The translations under genes and the position numbers were made by a program. From Uloborus plumipes (lineage: Eukaryota > Arthropoda > Arachnida > Araneae > Uloboridae), in assembly GCA_038373865.1 (NCBI GenBank), contig JAXGGA010004430.1, forward strand, positions 1 to 64,000: a stretch of DNA of 64,000 nt, written 5' to 3'. The notes below the pieces were generated by a model. That model was given only the letters and a program-made list of their open reading frames with translations. It was not told where the DNA came from and made no database searches. Below are positions 1 through 25,240 of this stretch, piece by piece (the stretch's first letter is position 1; every line of letters begins with the position of its first letter).

Positions 1-960
1 AAACACCAAAAAATATGTCATATATGTACAAATTTTTAGGATTTGAGAGACTCTCTTCAATGGACACTACGTGGATATATGATAATTAAATATGGAAAAG
101 AAAATATAATGTGTCGTTACCGATTGATATTATATACGTTGGGTCCATTTGGACCCGAACAAAGTGTACGCTTGTTCGGAACGAACACAGAAGCAGGGAT
201 AAATGCAATTATTCTTGCGCATTCATAAACATCGCAGTTTTTTGTGGTGAGTCATCTATTCTGACCTGTACAGTTTATTCCATTATTTCAATGTGCTACT
301 GTTTACCTTTCTTTTCGCTTTAAAGTTTAAAGTAATTACACCTAAGAGCTTTTTAAACTTTACTTCAAGAGCACTTTACAAAAAAAATATTTTTATCTAT
401 AACGGGACATAATTTACCCCTTTTATAAAGTAAATATTGATAAACTTGTATCTGGAAGTATCAAAGTAAGGCTATCTTTTAATATGAATTAGAAGTTAAA
501 GTTTTCGAAAAAAGAATTATTTATTTTTCTTTCTGGAATATCACTCACCGTCAGGTTTCTGTTTTACAATTGTTATTGGCCCCCTAAAGTTTTGACACAC
601 ATTGCTTTATGTGAAATAATATTAAAACTTATGAGTTTTAAACTATGCATAAAAGGAACAGTTGCCATAAATGAGGTACAATATGCTAAGCATTTGAAAA
701 AAAAAAAAGATTTTTAAGGTAAACGTAGCACTCTCGTACATCAATGTTAAAGCTTTCAGTCCTCCACTTATGATTTATTGGTATATATCAAGTGTTCCTA
801 AAGAGATAAAAGAGCTTAACTGCTAAATTTTAATTGATATTTGTTATAATCATTAATAGTTTAGTCTTTATTTTAAGCTATTTATAAATCTTTAAGTTAC
901 GAAGAAAGAAATACTCTTAGCATGTGATCCAACTTATGTTTATCCTAATAAGTTATGCAT
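1..960. other. AT-rich non-coding, no feature recognised
   Basis: No conserved coding frame seen. The only local structure is a small hairpin near 141-156 (gggtcc/ggaccc). Confidence 0.5.
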
Positions 961-1407
961 AAAAATGTCGATAAAAATATTACAAGCATGATGGTTGGGG
1001 GCTGTCTAAGCAAAAGTGGACCAATAATAGGGTTGTCGCCATTTTTAAATTTCAGCAATTGAGTAATTCTACTGATTTTCTGCTGGTATCTTCAGATTAA
1101 AGAAATTTAGCAAAAACTGCAACATATCTTCATACTTCTTACAGAATCTTTCAAAGGCACATAATCAGTATGTCATATGATCAATTTTTCTGAGAAACTG
1201 TCGAGTTTTGAGCCGAATAAGTGTTACACTTGTGAGAAATTTAGATATACTTTTAAATTTCAAAAATCTACGGAAAATTTCTAGATCCCTGAAAAATTTG
1301 AAGATACCTGGCAGAATTACTCAATTACTAAAACTTCAAATCACCAACAACTCTCTGATTGGACCACTTTTGCTTAGAGTGTTTGTAATATTTTTATCTA
1401 CATTTTT
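961..1407. repeat. foldback/MITE-like element with long imperfect arms
   Basis: The outer 27 bases (961-987) match the reverse complement of 1381-1407 with two mismatches (aaaaatgt.gataaaaatatt...). Similarity continues inward: TCTAAGCAAAAGTGG near 1007 and its partner near 1365, then CAATTGAGTAATTCT near 1057 and its partner near 1315. Non-coding. A non-autonomous foldback DNA transposon is likely; family unknown and no clear target-site duplication. Confidence 0.75.
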
Positions 1408-2408
1408 TGCACCTTTTTAAGAAAAATCGAATAGGGTAGGTCCACTCGGAGCTCAGATTATCTGTTTGTGTCCCAAATAATCGAGAAAAATCTTCTACGT
1501 TCCACTGAATATTCAAAAGAGTGCTCCAATGTCCAGATTGTCGTCTAGCTCGTTTTATGTTACGGCATAACTTCTAGAGGTTTTTTTTCCACTTCGTGTT
1601 TACGTGACTTTTCCCTCTATCCGCAGATTCCATCCACTTGCGGTGTCTTTGTAGTTAAAGGAGAATCTATAAATAACCCTATACCCCAAGAAAGCTTAAG
1701 TTAATAGAACTAGGACGTTATCTAACGGACACCAGAGTGACTCTATATAGTTAGGTAAACAGATAGACATAAAACTATAAATAACTTAAATATTCATTTT
1801 CTTTTATTGGAAACATCCATAATAATATATGTTAAATTTTAATATGAATGAGGTATATTGAAGGAAGACACCTTATTCATTTAATATTTAAAACTAAGAT
1901 TTACTCACAAAATATGGACTTTTTAGATTATTAAAAAAAGTTTTGCTTTGAAAAACCATTTTTACGCTGATACGTCAAGATCTCAATTTCTGCACGGGTC
2001 GGTAAAACTTTGAACTTGAATGTCTCTTCTAGTTTTAATCGCAAATCTTTCATATTTTGTGTGTTAGAATATTTTTTCAATGGTGATTTGAAAAAAAAAT
2101 ACAAGTTAGGTAACCTTGAGTCCATATGAAAAGTAAGATTTCATAGGTTTTTTTTTTTTTGGTACACTTGTCATCTCCCCCCTCCCCCCCCCCCCTCTTG
2201 ACGATTTTTGGATCTTAGCACCATGTCGTTTATAAAAACATTCACCAATCATGGCGATGCATTTTCATGTATGGTAACCAACCTGATCAAACATCAACGT
2301 CATGATTTGCCATGCGTTGTGATATTTTAAAATGGCAACCATGGAGAAAGCATAAGTGAAGCGCAGTTTAAAACCGTTCTTTCGCACGTGTCCGGCAGCG
2401 GAAGGTAG
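1408..2408. other. non-coding, homopolymer tracts only
   Basis: No gene or repeat end recognised. It holds a T run followed by a C-rich run at about 2149-2198. Confidence 0.45.
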
Positions 2409-3652
2409 GTGCAGGTATATTCTGTTCTCAGGAAGATTTAACTAATTTAAACTTGAATACTCAAAAAAGAAATTTTAATTCAAACTTTTTTTGACTACTC
2501 TTGTTTTCGCTAATTTACTTTTCAGTTTCATATAAAAATTAGTTAAAATGAGTTTTGTTTGTTATGTAATTGAAAAGTATCAAGTTAAATTTTTGAATGA
2601 ATCATCATTAACATTTTTGGGTGGTCGCCCAACTTTTGGATGTACTGAGGTAGAAAATAGGTTTTTTATTTTTAAATTAATAGAAAACAAAAATCTTTTT
2701 TTATTAAATTTTTGAGGGAAACAAGATTATTAAAAAGTGAGATATTTTGTACCCGATGCATGTCGGCGATGAAAATTAAAAACGAAAAAGACTCTTTCAG
2801 ACGGCTATGTTTTTATATGCAGAAAGGTAGAGGAGGGGAAAGCTTGCAAGAAAGAAACAGGTATTAGAGATCGTGGTTTACTTTAATCAAACTGAAATTA
2901 GAGGATTTTTTTTTTCCCTTTTTGGCGTATGAAATTACGATAGGCACGAAAACATCCGAAATTGAAAAGCAGTATTTTTTCTGCATTGCATACTTTATCA
3001 TAATGTAGAAATTGCATAAATGAAGGGATGGTAAATTACATAGTTAAATTCTGAAAAAAATTGGAGAAGGGGGATAAAATTGTTGAAGTAGACAGTCAAA
3101 ATTTAGGAAACGTAAATATAAGAGTTCACGCCGTTGAAGGGCAATATGTTTTCGGGGGAATTGAAAGGGGATCAGGCAAAATGTTTTCGGTTGCTGTTGG
3201 TCATAAGACAAGTAAGAATTTATTATCGGTTATAGAACAGTAGATTGTGCTGGGTACAATTGTGCAGTCAGATCGATGAGGGCGTATGACACGTTAGGAA
3301 CAGGGTTTTTAAAGTTTTCTGTGAACCACGATCTACATTTCGTTGATCCCGATACAGGCTGCCATACGAATACAATTGAATCGACATGGAGACACGATAA
3401 AAGTAATTTACCAACTTAAAATCATGTAGGTGAATTTAAATGCTATTTAGCTTACAATTTATTTTTAAAAAACCGTCAAATAAAAAATGAATATATATAT
3501 TTAATAAATTTATCGAGATATGAGAGACATTCATTGGTAATATTATGACCTTAAAAAAAATCAGGAATAAAAATGATTTTTCCCATTTATTAAGAATTTC
3601 GCACAAAAAGGGGTGGGGGAGTAATTTTCCTGAGAGTCAAACATACCTGCAC
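2409..3652 (+). mobile_element. Merlin-like DNA transposon, decayed
   Basis: GTGCAGGTAT near 2409 and its inverted match ending at 3652 continue inward for about 30 bp (shared CTCAGGAA), giving terminal inverted repeats around a 1.24-kb element. The interior holds an IS1595/ISXO2-type transposase remnant, which defines Merlin. The expected 8-9 bp target duplication is not visible, so the outer ends may be slightly off. Confidence 0.75.
3061..3419 (+). pseudogene. Merlin (ISXO2-like) transposase catalytic-domain remnant
   Basis: 3061-3240 reads KIVEVDSQNLGN...YVFGGIERGSGKMFSV and then hits an in-frame stop at 3241. Homology goes on past the stop (GTIVQSD) and then in another frame: RAYDTL, VNHDLHFVDPDTG, HTNTIESTWRHDK. 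These are the DDE hallmarks of IS1595-superfamily transposases found in Merlin elements: first D in VEVD (codon 3091-3093), second in QSD, and E in IES. Known role: cutting and joining of Merlin ends. The stop and at least one frameshift make this copy inactive. The N-terminal part is not recognisable upstream. Confidence 0.9.
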
Positions 3653-4510
3653 TTCTTTATGTGGCGCGAAGGTCAAAAACAAAAAAGGTAAGGGAAATGA
3701 AAATTACTTATTAACGGGATGTATTGTGTTCTTAAATATTTAGTTATGTATGTCAATATGAACTTTTCCTATCGGTGCCAAAAGAGCTTTGCTAAGAATG
3801 AAGTGCGGTATTTGTCGTCATACATCGAACTCTTGGCGACGCTCTTTTGTCGCCAAGAGGATATGACATTCTCTCCTTTTTTGGACTTTTTTTACCGCTT
3901 CAAAATTTTAATATCTTGACTCTGCATCTGATTTTGAAAAAAGTAGTTATCACACCAAATACAATTGGGCTACAAAGTATTAATGCTTTATTTGAATTGA
4001 GAATAAAAATTACTTTATTACACTTTATTATTTTTAAAATACTCAGTCTGGACAGTCAATTATGAGTTAAGAGAACGCACATATGTGGAATTGTTATCAA
4101 TCCTTCGCGATCTAAAACCAACGGTCTGATTCACGATCCTATGCACTCTAGTGAAATCAAACAGCATAAGAGGATGAGTAGAAATAATAATAAAAATGTG
4201 AAAACAAGTAAGCGAAGATCTTCTTGGGAGATCCGGGACTCTTTACACTTTGGAGAAAGGATGGGAGCAGCAGTCCTGGTAAGAAGACTTTAGTTAGATT
4301 TTGAGTTAGCTTCTTTTTGCCTGTTTATATTAGATGAGTATAATGGAGTATCACGCATTGGAATGATGAGCTCAAGAAAATTAACTACCGACTGACGTCT
4401 TGCACCCATTCAACACAATGTCACGAAAGAATATTCTGGGGTGTCACTCCTAAGCCAAGATGAGACAATAAACAGGTCTGGGGGTAGACAACTACCACTT
4501 AAAATAAATC
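3653..4510. other. non-coding; one hairpin
   Basis: Only a short perfect hairpin near 3831-3860 stands out (ctcttggcgac/gtcgccaagag). Its GGCGA/TCGCC motif recurs around 13635-13745 inside a Helitron, so it may be a shared repeat fragment. Confidence 0.4.
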
Positions 4511-4512
4511 AG

Positions 4513-4700
4513 GCAGTCCCAAACTTTTCCGGTTCCCCGCACCCTTTGAAGAATCAGAATTCTCTCACGACACTCCAGTTTTATCATTATATTATACATA
4601 ATAATACTGTGTCGCTACTTGGCTACTGTAATACTTGGTGTCACGCATCATCTGTCCCTGCGGCACCCCTCTTAAAAACCTCTGAAAAAGATCAATTTTT
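4513..4700 (+). repeat. hAT-like terminal fragment
   Basis: The stretch beginning cagtcccaaacttttc, followed by CGCACCC and CTCACGACACTCC, resembles a hAT terminus type common in animals (CAGTGGTTCCCAAAC...). No opposite end was found, so it is probably a truncated copy. The long open frame across it (4441-4845) has no recognisable protein. Confidence 0.4.
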
Positions 4701-4849
4701 GCCTCTGACGCAACAACGAAGGGAGGTTATAAGTTTGACGTATCTGTGTATCTATCTGTCTGTGGCACCGTACAGCCTAAACGGATTTACTGATTTTGAA
4801 TTTTTTTTTTTGAAAGTTGAAGTGATCGAGAGTGCTCTTAAATAGGTCG

Positions 4850-6972
4850 CGCCTTCTGTTGACATTAAGAAAGATATTAATTGAAAACCTTTAAAATGTT
4901 TTTCGCTGTTTTTGAAGTGAAAATATACTGGAAAATTTAAAACAGTGATACCAAAAGAAACAAAATCTGCTTCTCATAAGATATGTTTGCAACTTCCATG
5001 TAAAATAGAACTCTAATCATAACGTTTTTTAGCAAATGCGACTAAGGCTTAAATTTATTCAATTGGAGACAGATGTCACTGTTGACCGACGAGGAAAGGA
5101 AACTCAATGATTTAAAATGTTTATATCTTGCCAGTTTCTATTTGTGAAAAATTAAAATACTTGTAATTGATTTTAGTATAAGCATTTTCAAATTTTTCTC
5201 CTTATTCTGCTTTTGCGACTAGCAAATTTTACTTTTAAGTATTATCTTTCCTTTACCGTATTTATCGTATACCCTCGAAAACAATTAAATATATTTAAAT
5301 TGAAAATGCTTTATGACCAGAGAAGTTAGTTTTGATAAGATAGGCAGTCAGGGTCAGGTGTTTAAATTTTTAATTTAATCTTAGTACTTGTTCCTCATAG
5401 ATGTTAAGAGAAGTTTGTATTTCTCGATTTTCTCTGCAAGGCAATTTTTTCAATACTCTAACAGTTAGTTGCTCCTTATAAAATCTGCCTCAGAGCCTGA
5501 CTAGAGTTTCCAAAAATGACGACAATTTTCACTATATTGAAACTACATGGTATGTAGAATTTACTCCGCATCGATTCATGAGATCGTTATTCTCTAAATA
5601 AAACTGATTTAGACCTGTTTAGGAGCATTAAAAGAGCAAGTCCTACCCTTTGTATACATCATATAAACGTTTTCACTCTGTTGAGAAGTAACGAAAATGT
5701 CTGGCTCTAAAGTACAGATATATGATGACTTCACTTGTCTAATTTTCTTTTCTACGTTGCATTTCAGCAACTTTTGATCCAAATTCAAACTATAATGAGG
5801 AATATCAGTAACTTCTGAAAATATAGTCGCGTCTCATTTGACGTTTTGGAACTTAAATGTCTATATCTTGTAGCAGTAGCTTCTTTTACTATTAAGTTTA
5901 GAAAGATAAATATATGCTTTGCATAACTATAATAGACTATAACTCACAACATATAAAGAGTAACTTGTCAAATGTACTCTTTTGATAAATTTACTCGACA
6001 TAAATATTTATAAAGCAACCAATGTTATATTTCAGAATGAGAAACATGTAGAACTGAATAAGAAATGATCACTTTACCCATCCGCTTTTTATTTTTCGAA
6101 AAATTCCTTTACGGAGAGTTGTTTTAAAATATCTCTTCATATGAACAACTTTATTTGACTGTTTCATATAAAAAATAAAATCACATCCATGCAGTTTTAA
6201 AAAAGGAATTTTACAAAGTGCCTCGTATTTTCAACTTCTTTGTTTGGATGATATTTCATAAAGAAAATTTAACTCTTACCTACACAGCAAAATAGTAGCA
6301 AAAGGCAAATGTGATTGATGATATTTTACTAAAAGTTGCAAGGAAATATTGGAAATATTTATGAAAAATTTGTTTTTAACATCTTTCTACAAAACCGTGG
6401 TTAAAATTTCTGAAAAAAAATGTATATTTTTTAAGTGCCTTATTTCTCTTCTCAAAATTAATTTATTTTTATTCCAGACGGCATTTCTTAAACTTAACTT
6501 CTAAAAAAATCTGAAAAGAAATGCATCTAATTCTGTTTGTTTTTCTATCGCCAGAAGTATGCAAATGAGTCTTTTAAAATGATGCTTTGGTTTTCATAAG
6601 TGTTTGGTTTAAAAGTTATTCCGATTTTTTTCTTAGAAAAAAAACTGCAAGAACTTATTTATGACTCTTGTTTAGCGTTGGAAACTGAAAATATCAATGA
6701 TTTATTTACCCAAGCCATGAGCTATTCCCTGAGTTCTTTTCTTTCTTTGCTTCAACTCTTCCTCACCTGCTGTTTCTATAAATAAGTCTTAAACTTGTCA
6801 AAAAAAAATATATAGAATCTATGTGAATTCAGGAAAGTGGGTTACCTTGGTATTCTAGGATTTTTTTGAATGTAACATTTGATAAAATTTATGAAAAAGT
6901 AAAATAAAGTTACATAAATGAAGAAAAGCAACACTAAATAAAGCACAAACTGTCAAGAAAATTATACAATTA
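4850..6972. other. AT-rich non-coding, nothing recognised
   Basis: No conserved coding frame, terminal repeats or long tandem repeats seen on either strand. Confidence 0.45.
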
Positions 6973-7263
6973 CTAGCTGACCCGGGAAACGTTGTTTTGC
7001 CATATAAATAATTTCCTAGTAATTTCTAGTGTAGACAAAAAATAGCTTACTTATTGTAAGTATGTATGTATGTATGGTAGAATGTGTATATTGTATGTAT
7101 GTAAGAATGTGGTATATGCGAGAAATAAGCATGGAGCGCTGTGAACGATGAGGGAATATAAAAATAACAAAAGGCAAACATTATTTTTAAGTTATTATAA
7201 TTTATTCCCTAAAATTATATATCATTAATTAAACAATTACGACAGTAACACTATTAAACAATA

Positions 7264-7590
7264 TCAATCTCTTAATGCTATAGCGTGAACAATATTTTTT
7301 GTTAGTCCATCTTTAGCTAACACAAACAAACTGGATGGTTTACCCACTCGAGAGCATGCCACGTATAATTGTCCGTGTGAAAAACATGGTGTTCTCAAAT
7401 CTAAGCCACAAACAGACATCGTTTGACCTTGGGATTTGTTGATAGTCATTGCAAATGCCAATCTAATCGGAAACTGAATACGTTTGAATTGAATTGGCAC
7501 ATCTGTAGGTATAATAGGAATCCGTGGTATGAGTATATTTTCCCCTCTGAACTTGCCAGTTAAAACCCTGGCTTCGATCACGTTTTTCAT
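7264..7590 (-). pseudogene. Helitron Pif1-type helicase, C-terminal fragment
   Basis: 108 codons of the C-terminal end of a Helitron Rep/helicase. Late helicase motifs are clear: AMTINKSQGQT (motif V region), then GLDLRTPCFSHGQLYVACSR (motif VI region), followed by LFVLAKDG. In intact elements this part belongs to a protein of over 1000 residues that moves Helitrons by rolling-circle transposition. The open frame is intact over the fragment, but no ATP-binding Walker motif or Rep domain remains upstream, so it cannot work alone. The good open frame suggests fairly recent activity of the family. Confidence 0.9.
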
Positions 7591-8189
7591 TAATTTTTTA
7601 ATGACTAATTGCGTACCGTTGCACAGTTCAAATTACGAAGCAAGTTAATTGGAGATCCCACCTTTATTTTTTAAAAATTTGTGTCACTTTAATGGTCGTT
7701 CATACCCCCCCCCCCTCTAGCAGTGAAAAAAAACTTTATACAGCAGATTTTGCCTAATAACTCAACACTCATGGTGTTTGATACATTTTATTTGTTTGTA
7801 ATGATGTTTTTTGGTCACAACCAATATGAAAATCACAAAATAGTTACTTTAATTTTTAACATATATTTATCTGAAAATATATTTGAAATATTTGATTATT
7901 TGATTTGAATATTTGATTATATTTGAAAAAGTAATATAAGTGCCGCAAATCAAAAACCATTTATTGCCATAATCGATTCAAAGCCCCCAAAAATGGCACA
8001 AACGTCCATAAGAAAATTCTACAGCATCGAAGGACCCCATTGCCAATTTTAACAAAGATCCGACCAAAACTGTCATTTTGTACTATAAAAAAATATGGGG
8101 TAGATCCCCATGAGGGGATGTACCTGCATAAGGACATTACAATCATTAAAATCATTCAAAAAAAAAAAAAAAACATGCAGCTGTTCGAA

Positions 8190-8285
8190 AAAACCCTTGC
8201 GGACCTGGATTCGATCTCATTCCGTCAGGAACTTCAACCTGACGCTCCTAACCACTTGACCATCGGTTCGCTCATTGAAGTAAGG
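8190..8285 (-). repeat. tRNA-derived SINE fragment inside Helitron
   Basis: On the minus strand, ATGGTCAAGTGGTTAGGA resembles a D-arm/box A. A GTCAGG...CCTGAC stem resembles an anticodon arm, and GATCGAATCC resembles box B. The tRNA acceptor stem is not intact, so this is a SINE head or tRNA relic rather than a working tRNA. Confidence 0.6.
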
Positions 8286-8520
8286 ATTTACGATAACACA
8301 TATTGTTTTAGTTCAGTAGATCAGATGTTATGTGCGAACAAAAAAAAATTAGGAGTGGACTACCCCTAACATTTAGGGGGATGAAAAATAGATGTTGGCC
8401 GATTCTCATAGATACTGGATAAGCACAAAAAATTTCATCAAAATCGGTCAAGCCGTTTCGGAGGAGTATGGCAACGAAAACTGTGACACGAGAATTTTAT
8501 ATATTAGATTAAGGAATTAA

Positions 8521-9030
8521 GCAAATATGCTTTGTTTTATTTACAATTTGTGCTTTATTTGCGTTGGTTTTTTACTTCATTCATATTTAAGCGCAAACAT
8601 TAAGTGATAATTTTTTATTTAATATAAGGGTCTATTTTAGTTTTGCCCAAAAGTATTCTTCAGCCGTGACACAGCCGCTAAAGATGGCATTCCGGGTATC
8701 ATTTACAACTAACGGTTTTCGCCAAAATAGTTAAAATTATTTTTCTTTCAAGAAAATTATATCACTGTGAAGAAATTCAGCAAATCTGCTGTATTTTCTT
8801 GTGCTTTATTTACGTTGTTTTTCTCTTCATTCAAAGTTTAGTGCAAAGCTTATTTGATCATTTGTCATTTAAAATAGGGGTATATTTTGGTTTTGCTCAA
8901 AAGTATTCTTTGGTCGAGACAAGGGTGGCCAAAGATGGTGTAACGGGTATCATTTTCGGGTATTGTTATTTTCAACAAAATATTTTCAGTTTTTTTCTTT
9001 GGAACATTTATTATGCTTCGAATTGTTTCA
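8521..9030. repeat. diverged tandem duplication, ~258-bp unit
   Basis: 8521-8710 and 8779-8965 align: both start GCAAAT.TGCT and share TGTGCTTTATTT, CTTCATTCA, AAAAGTATTCTT, AAAGATGG and GGGTATCATTT. It starts 12 bp beyond the Helitron end. Non-coding and of unknown family. Confidence 0.7.
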
Positions 9031-9039
9031 TTTGAAAGG

Positions 9040-10549
9040 TTTTTCTCTAATTAAAAAAATGTGCACTTTTTAAAAATATGTGTTTAATTTTTCTTTCTAC
9101 AGGGTTTTGAAAAAAAGAATTTAGCTTTTTCCCCTTCAAAAATGAAAATTTCAATTTTTTTAATTTTGATCAGCATCATTGAGCATCACATTCTCTGAAA
9201 AAGAGAGCTTCTACTTTTTCGCATAACTGGTTTTAGAGGATTTTTGAAAAAATGAAGGTTTTCCTTTTTTTCCCAAATATTTCAACTACCAGAATCTCTA
9301 TGTAAATGCCGGCTTGAAAATTCAACCATTCATTACGCAGCAAGGAGCCAGAAGATACTTTTAATTTATTTATACTGCCGCATTTTCAATTTTAGTCTCA
9401 ACTTTATCTAATATTTTATTTTTTTGTGAAGACAAAAGGAGTTACGCTAGTAGAATCTTTGTGCACTGCACTAAATGGTTACTTGTGGAGGAATGTTGTT
9501 TCCCCGGCAAATTGACTGAAGACCTGGCGAATTTCGGGACCCTCGAGATGTACAGAACAAGGGCCAAGCCCCATGTTCCCGCACTGTAGTCAGGGGCTGT
9601 GAATTCCCACAGAACTTTTGGTTTTATCATGGTGCTGATTAATACGTATAGGATGTTAACACATAACATATGAGAATTCTAATAAGATCATTTCTCCCCT
9701 GGGAAAAATTTTTGGTTTCGCCATTGTTCCAGGGTCGACTTTAAGAGTAAATAGTGGAAACAGAGGATAATTAATTTTTAAAGTATCGAATTTTAAAACT
9801 GGTAATCGCTGTGTGTAGCTTTTATCTGCCATTAAAGAACTCTCTTAAATATAGGTAGGATTAATAAAATTAATATTAAGCTTAAAATGAGCCAGGCCCA
9901 ATTTAATCACTTCGAATAGGCCATTGCTACAGAAAGGGTGCGATAAGTGCCTACAACGATGCATTTCTTAACAGGAGAATAAAATAGATCTTTAAGACTA
10001 CTAGTAATATATATGGTGCGATTTTTCTTCGTCAATTTCTTGCCCGCTAGTAACGTGTCAATAAAAGGGAAAAACATTAATGAATGATCATAGTATTTCA
10101 ATCATATACTGGCTAAGTACATCACCTGACATTAACCCTATCAAAAATATTTGCTCAATTGTAAAGGATAGAGGTAATTCATGTGATAGCACAAAAAAAG
10201 TTTCTCTCAGCCTCAATCAACATTTGATTTCACAATAAGGTTAAAAAATATTTGTAAATTATAATTGAATCAATGCCTAAAGACTTGAATTGCTGATTAA
10301 AGCCAAAGTTGGTCGTACTAAAAATTAAAATGTTTTTTTCTATTTATATTTGTATTATGATTATAAACCCGTGTATTATATAATTTTTTATCGTTCACAT
10401 TGATTTGCAAAAATGGATTAATATAGAGACAAATGCGGAATTATTCTAGGCTCTTGTGTGTTAAAGTTTCATTTATTTAAACAGATTTTCACACTACTTT
10501 TTGATATTTTTTCCTGGCTCGTAATTAGTGCTTTGTTTCTTCTTTTCAG
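9040..10549. other. non-coding upstream of the first visible SK exon
   Basis: A somewhat GC-richer block at about 9450-9610 may be an old TE piece that I cannot name. The rest is AT-rich. No exon ending in phase 2 with S4/S5 channel sequence was found here. Confidence 0.4.
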
Positions 10550-24518
<13,969 letters not shown>

Positions 24519-25240
24519 CTTTTAACTGAACTCGAGGAAATCCTTGGAGGAATGCAGATTTGCTTGGCTGTTCATTCTCTCGCCCTGATGTGTAGACAAG
24601 TGGAAGAACGAGCTTGAAGTCTTACGTGACTCTGTGACTAGCCTTTACTAACTATGAAATTATTAATTCGGTTGTTCCTCTGGCCTAGTTGAAATGTATC
24701 AGGGAAGGCTGAGCATATAATTCATGCATATCCTTCAATAACCAAGTGAGGCAACTTTTCTTGATTATGCTTTAAAAAATCATCTACATTGTACATGAAA
24801 TCCAATCAATTCACAGCTTTAACTATTTATATTTCAACCAAATTGCTCCCTTAACTAAAACCACTGTCATATTTTTTTTCTGATTCACACGCTCATGTAA
24901 AATTACACTTTAATCTTAAATTGATTTTACAACACGATTCAGCAAAAGTGGGTTTTTTTTTTTTTCCCCGAGAAACTCTATAAATAAAATGAAACAGCAA
25001 AAATGTTCAGAAATAGGACTTTAGTTGAATAAAAACCGTGTACGAGAAAAAATATTTAATAAGCCATATCAATAAATTTATTATATAACAGAAAGAAATG
25101 CACGAAAAACCTATAACACATTATAAGTTCATTTTTAATAAATTAAATAGTCGTAAAATGTACTAGAACACCATGGAATAATTCCATACAATTAATTTAA
25201 TCTCCGTCCTCCCATTTTCAAGGAGTTTCACAGACAAAAA
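24519..25240 (+). other. SK: probable SK 3' UTR with candidate poly(A) signals
   Basis: Non-coding sequence after the SK stop codon. AATAAA hexamers occur at 24983-24988, 25028-25033 and 25071-25076. The cluster is a plausible cleavage region, but AATAAA is frequent by chance in DNA this AT-rich, so the transcript end is inferred only. Confidence 0.45.

Larger units (their letters stand above)
6973..8508 (-). mobile_element. Helitron, internally deleted, both ends present
   Basis: On the minus strand the element starts with TC at 8508 (TCTAATATATAAAATTCTCG) and ends in CTAG at 6973. Just inside the 3' end is a hairpin (GGCAAA...TTTCCC, one mismatch). It sits between A and T, the standard Helitron target. 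It keeps a helicase fragment (7264-7590) and has a tRNA-like SINE piece inside. At 1.54 kb it lacks the Rep domain and most of the helicase, so it is a non-autonomous deletion derivative. Confidence 0.88.

Noticed and set aside
4441..4845. 134-codon open frame.
   Set aside because: No ATG start and no recognisable domain; it spans a hAT-like terminus and low-complexity DNA.
7062..7110. GTAT repeats that might be a regulatory array.
   Set aside because: Simple microsatellite inside the Helitron; no spacer-repeat structure, so not CRISPR-like.
9442..9669. 75-codon minus-strand frame in a GC-richer block.
   Set aside because: No recognisable protein; probably an old TE piece that cannot be named from sequence alone.
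10422..10549. Open frame running into the first visible SK exon that encodes a hydrophobic, S5-like stretch.
   Set aside because: It has no ATG; the hydrophobic residues come from the pyrimidine tract of the acceptor, and the exon phase fits a spliced partner.
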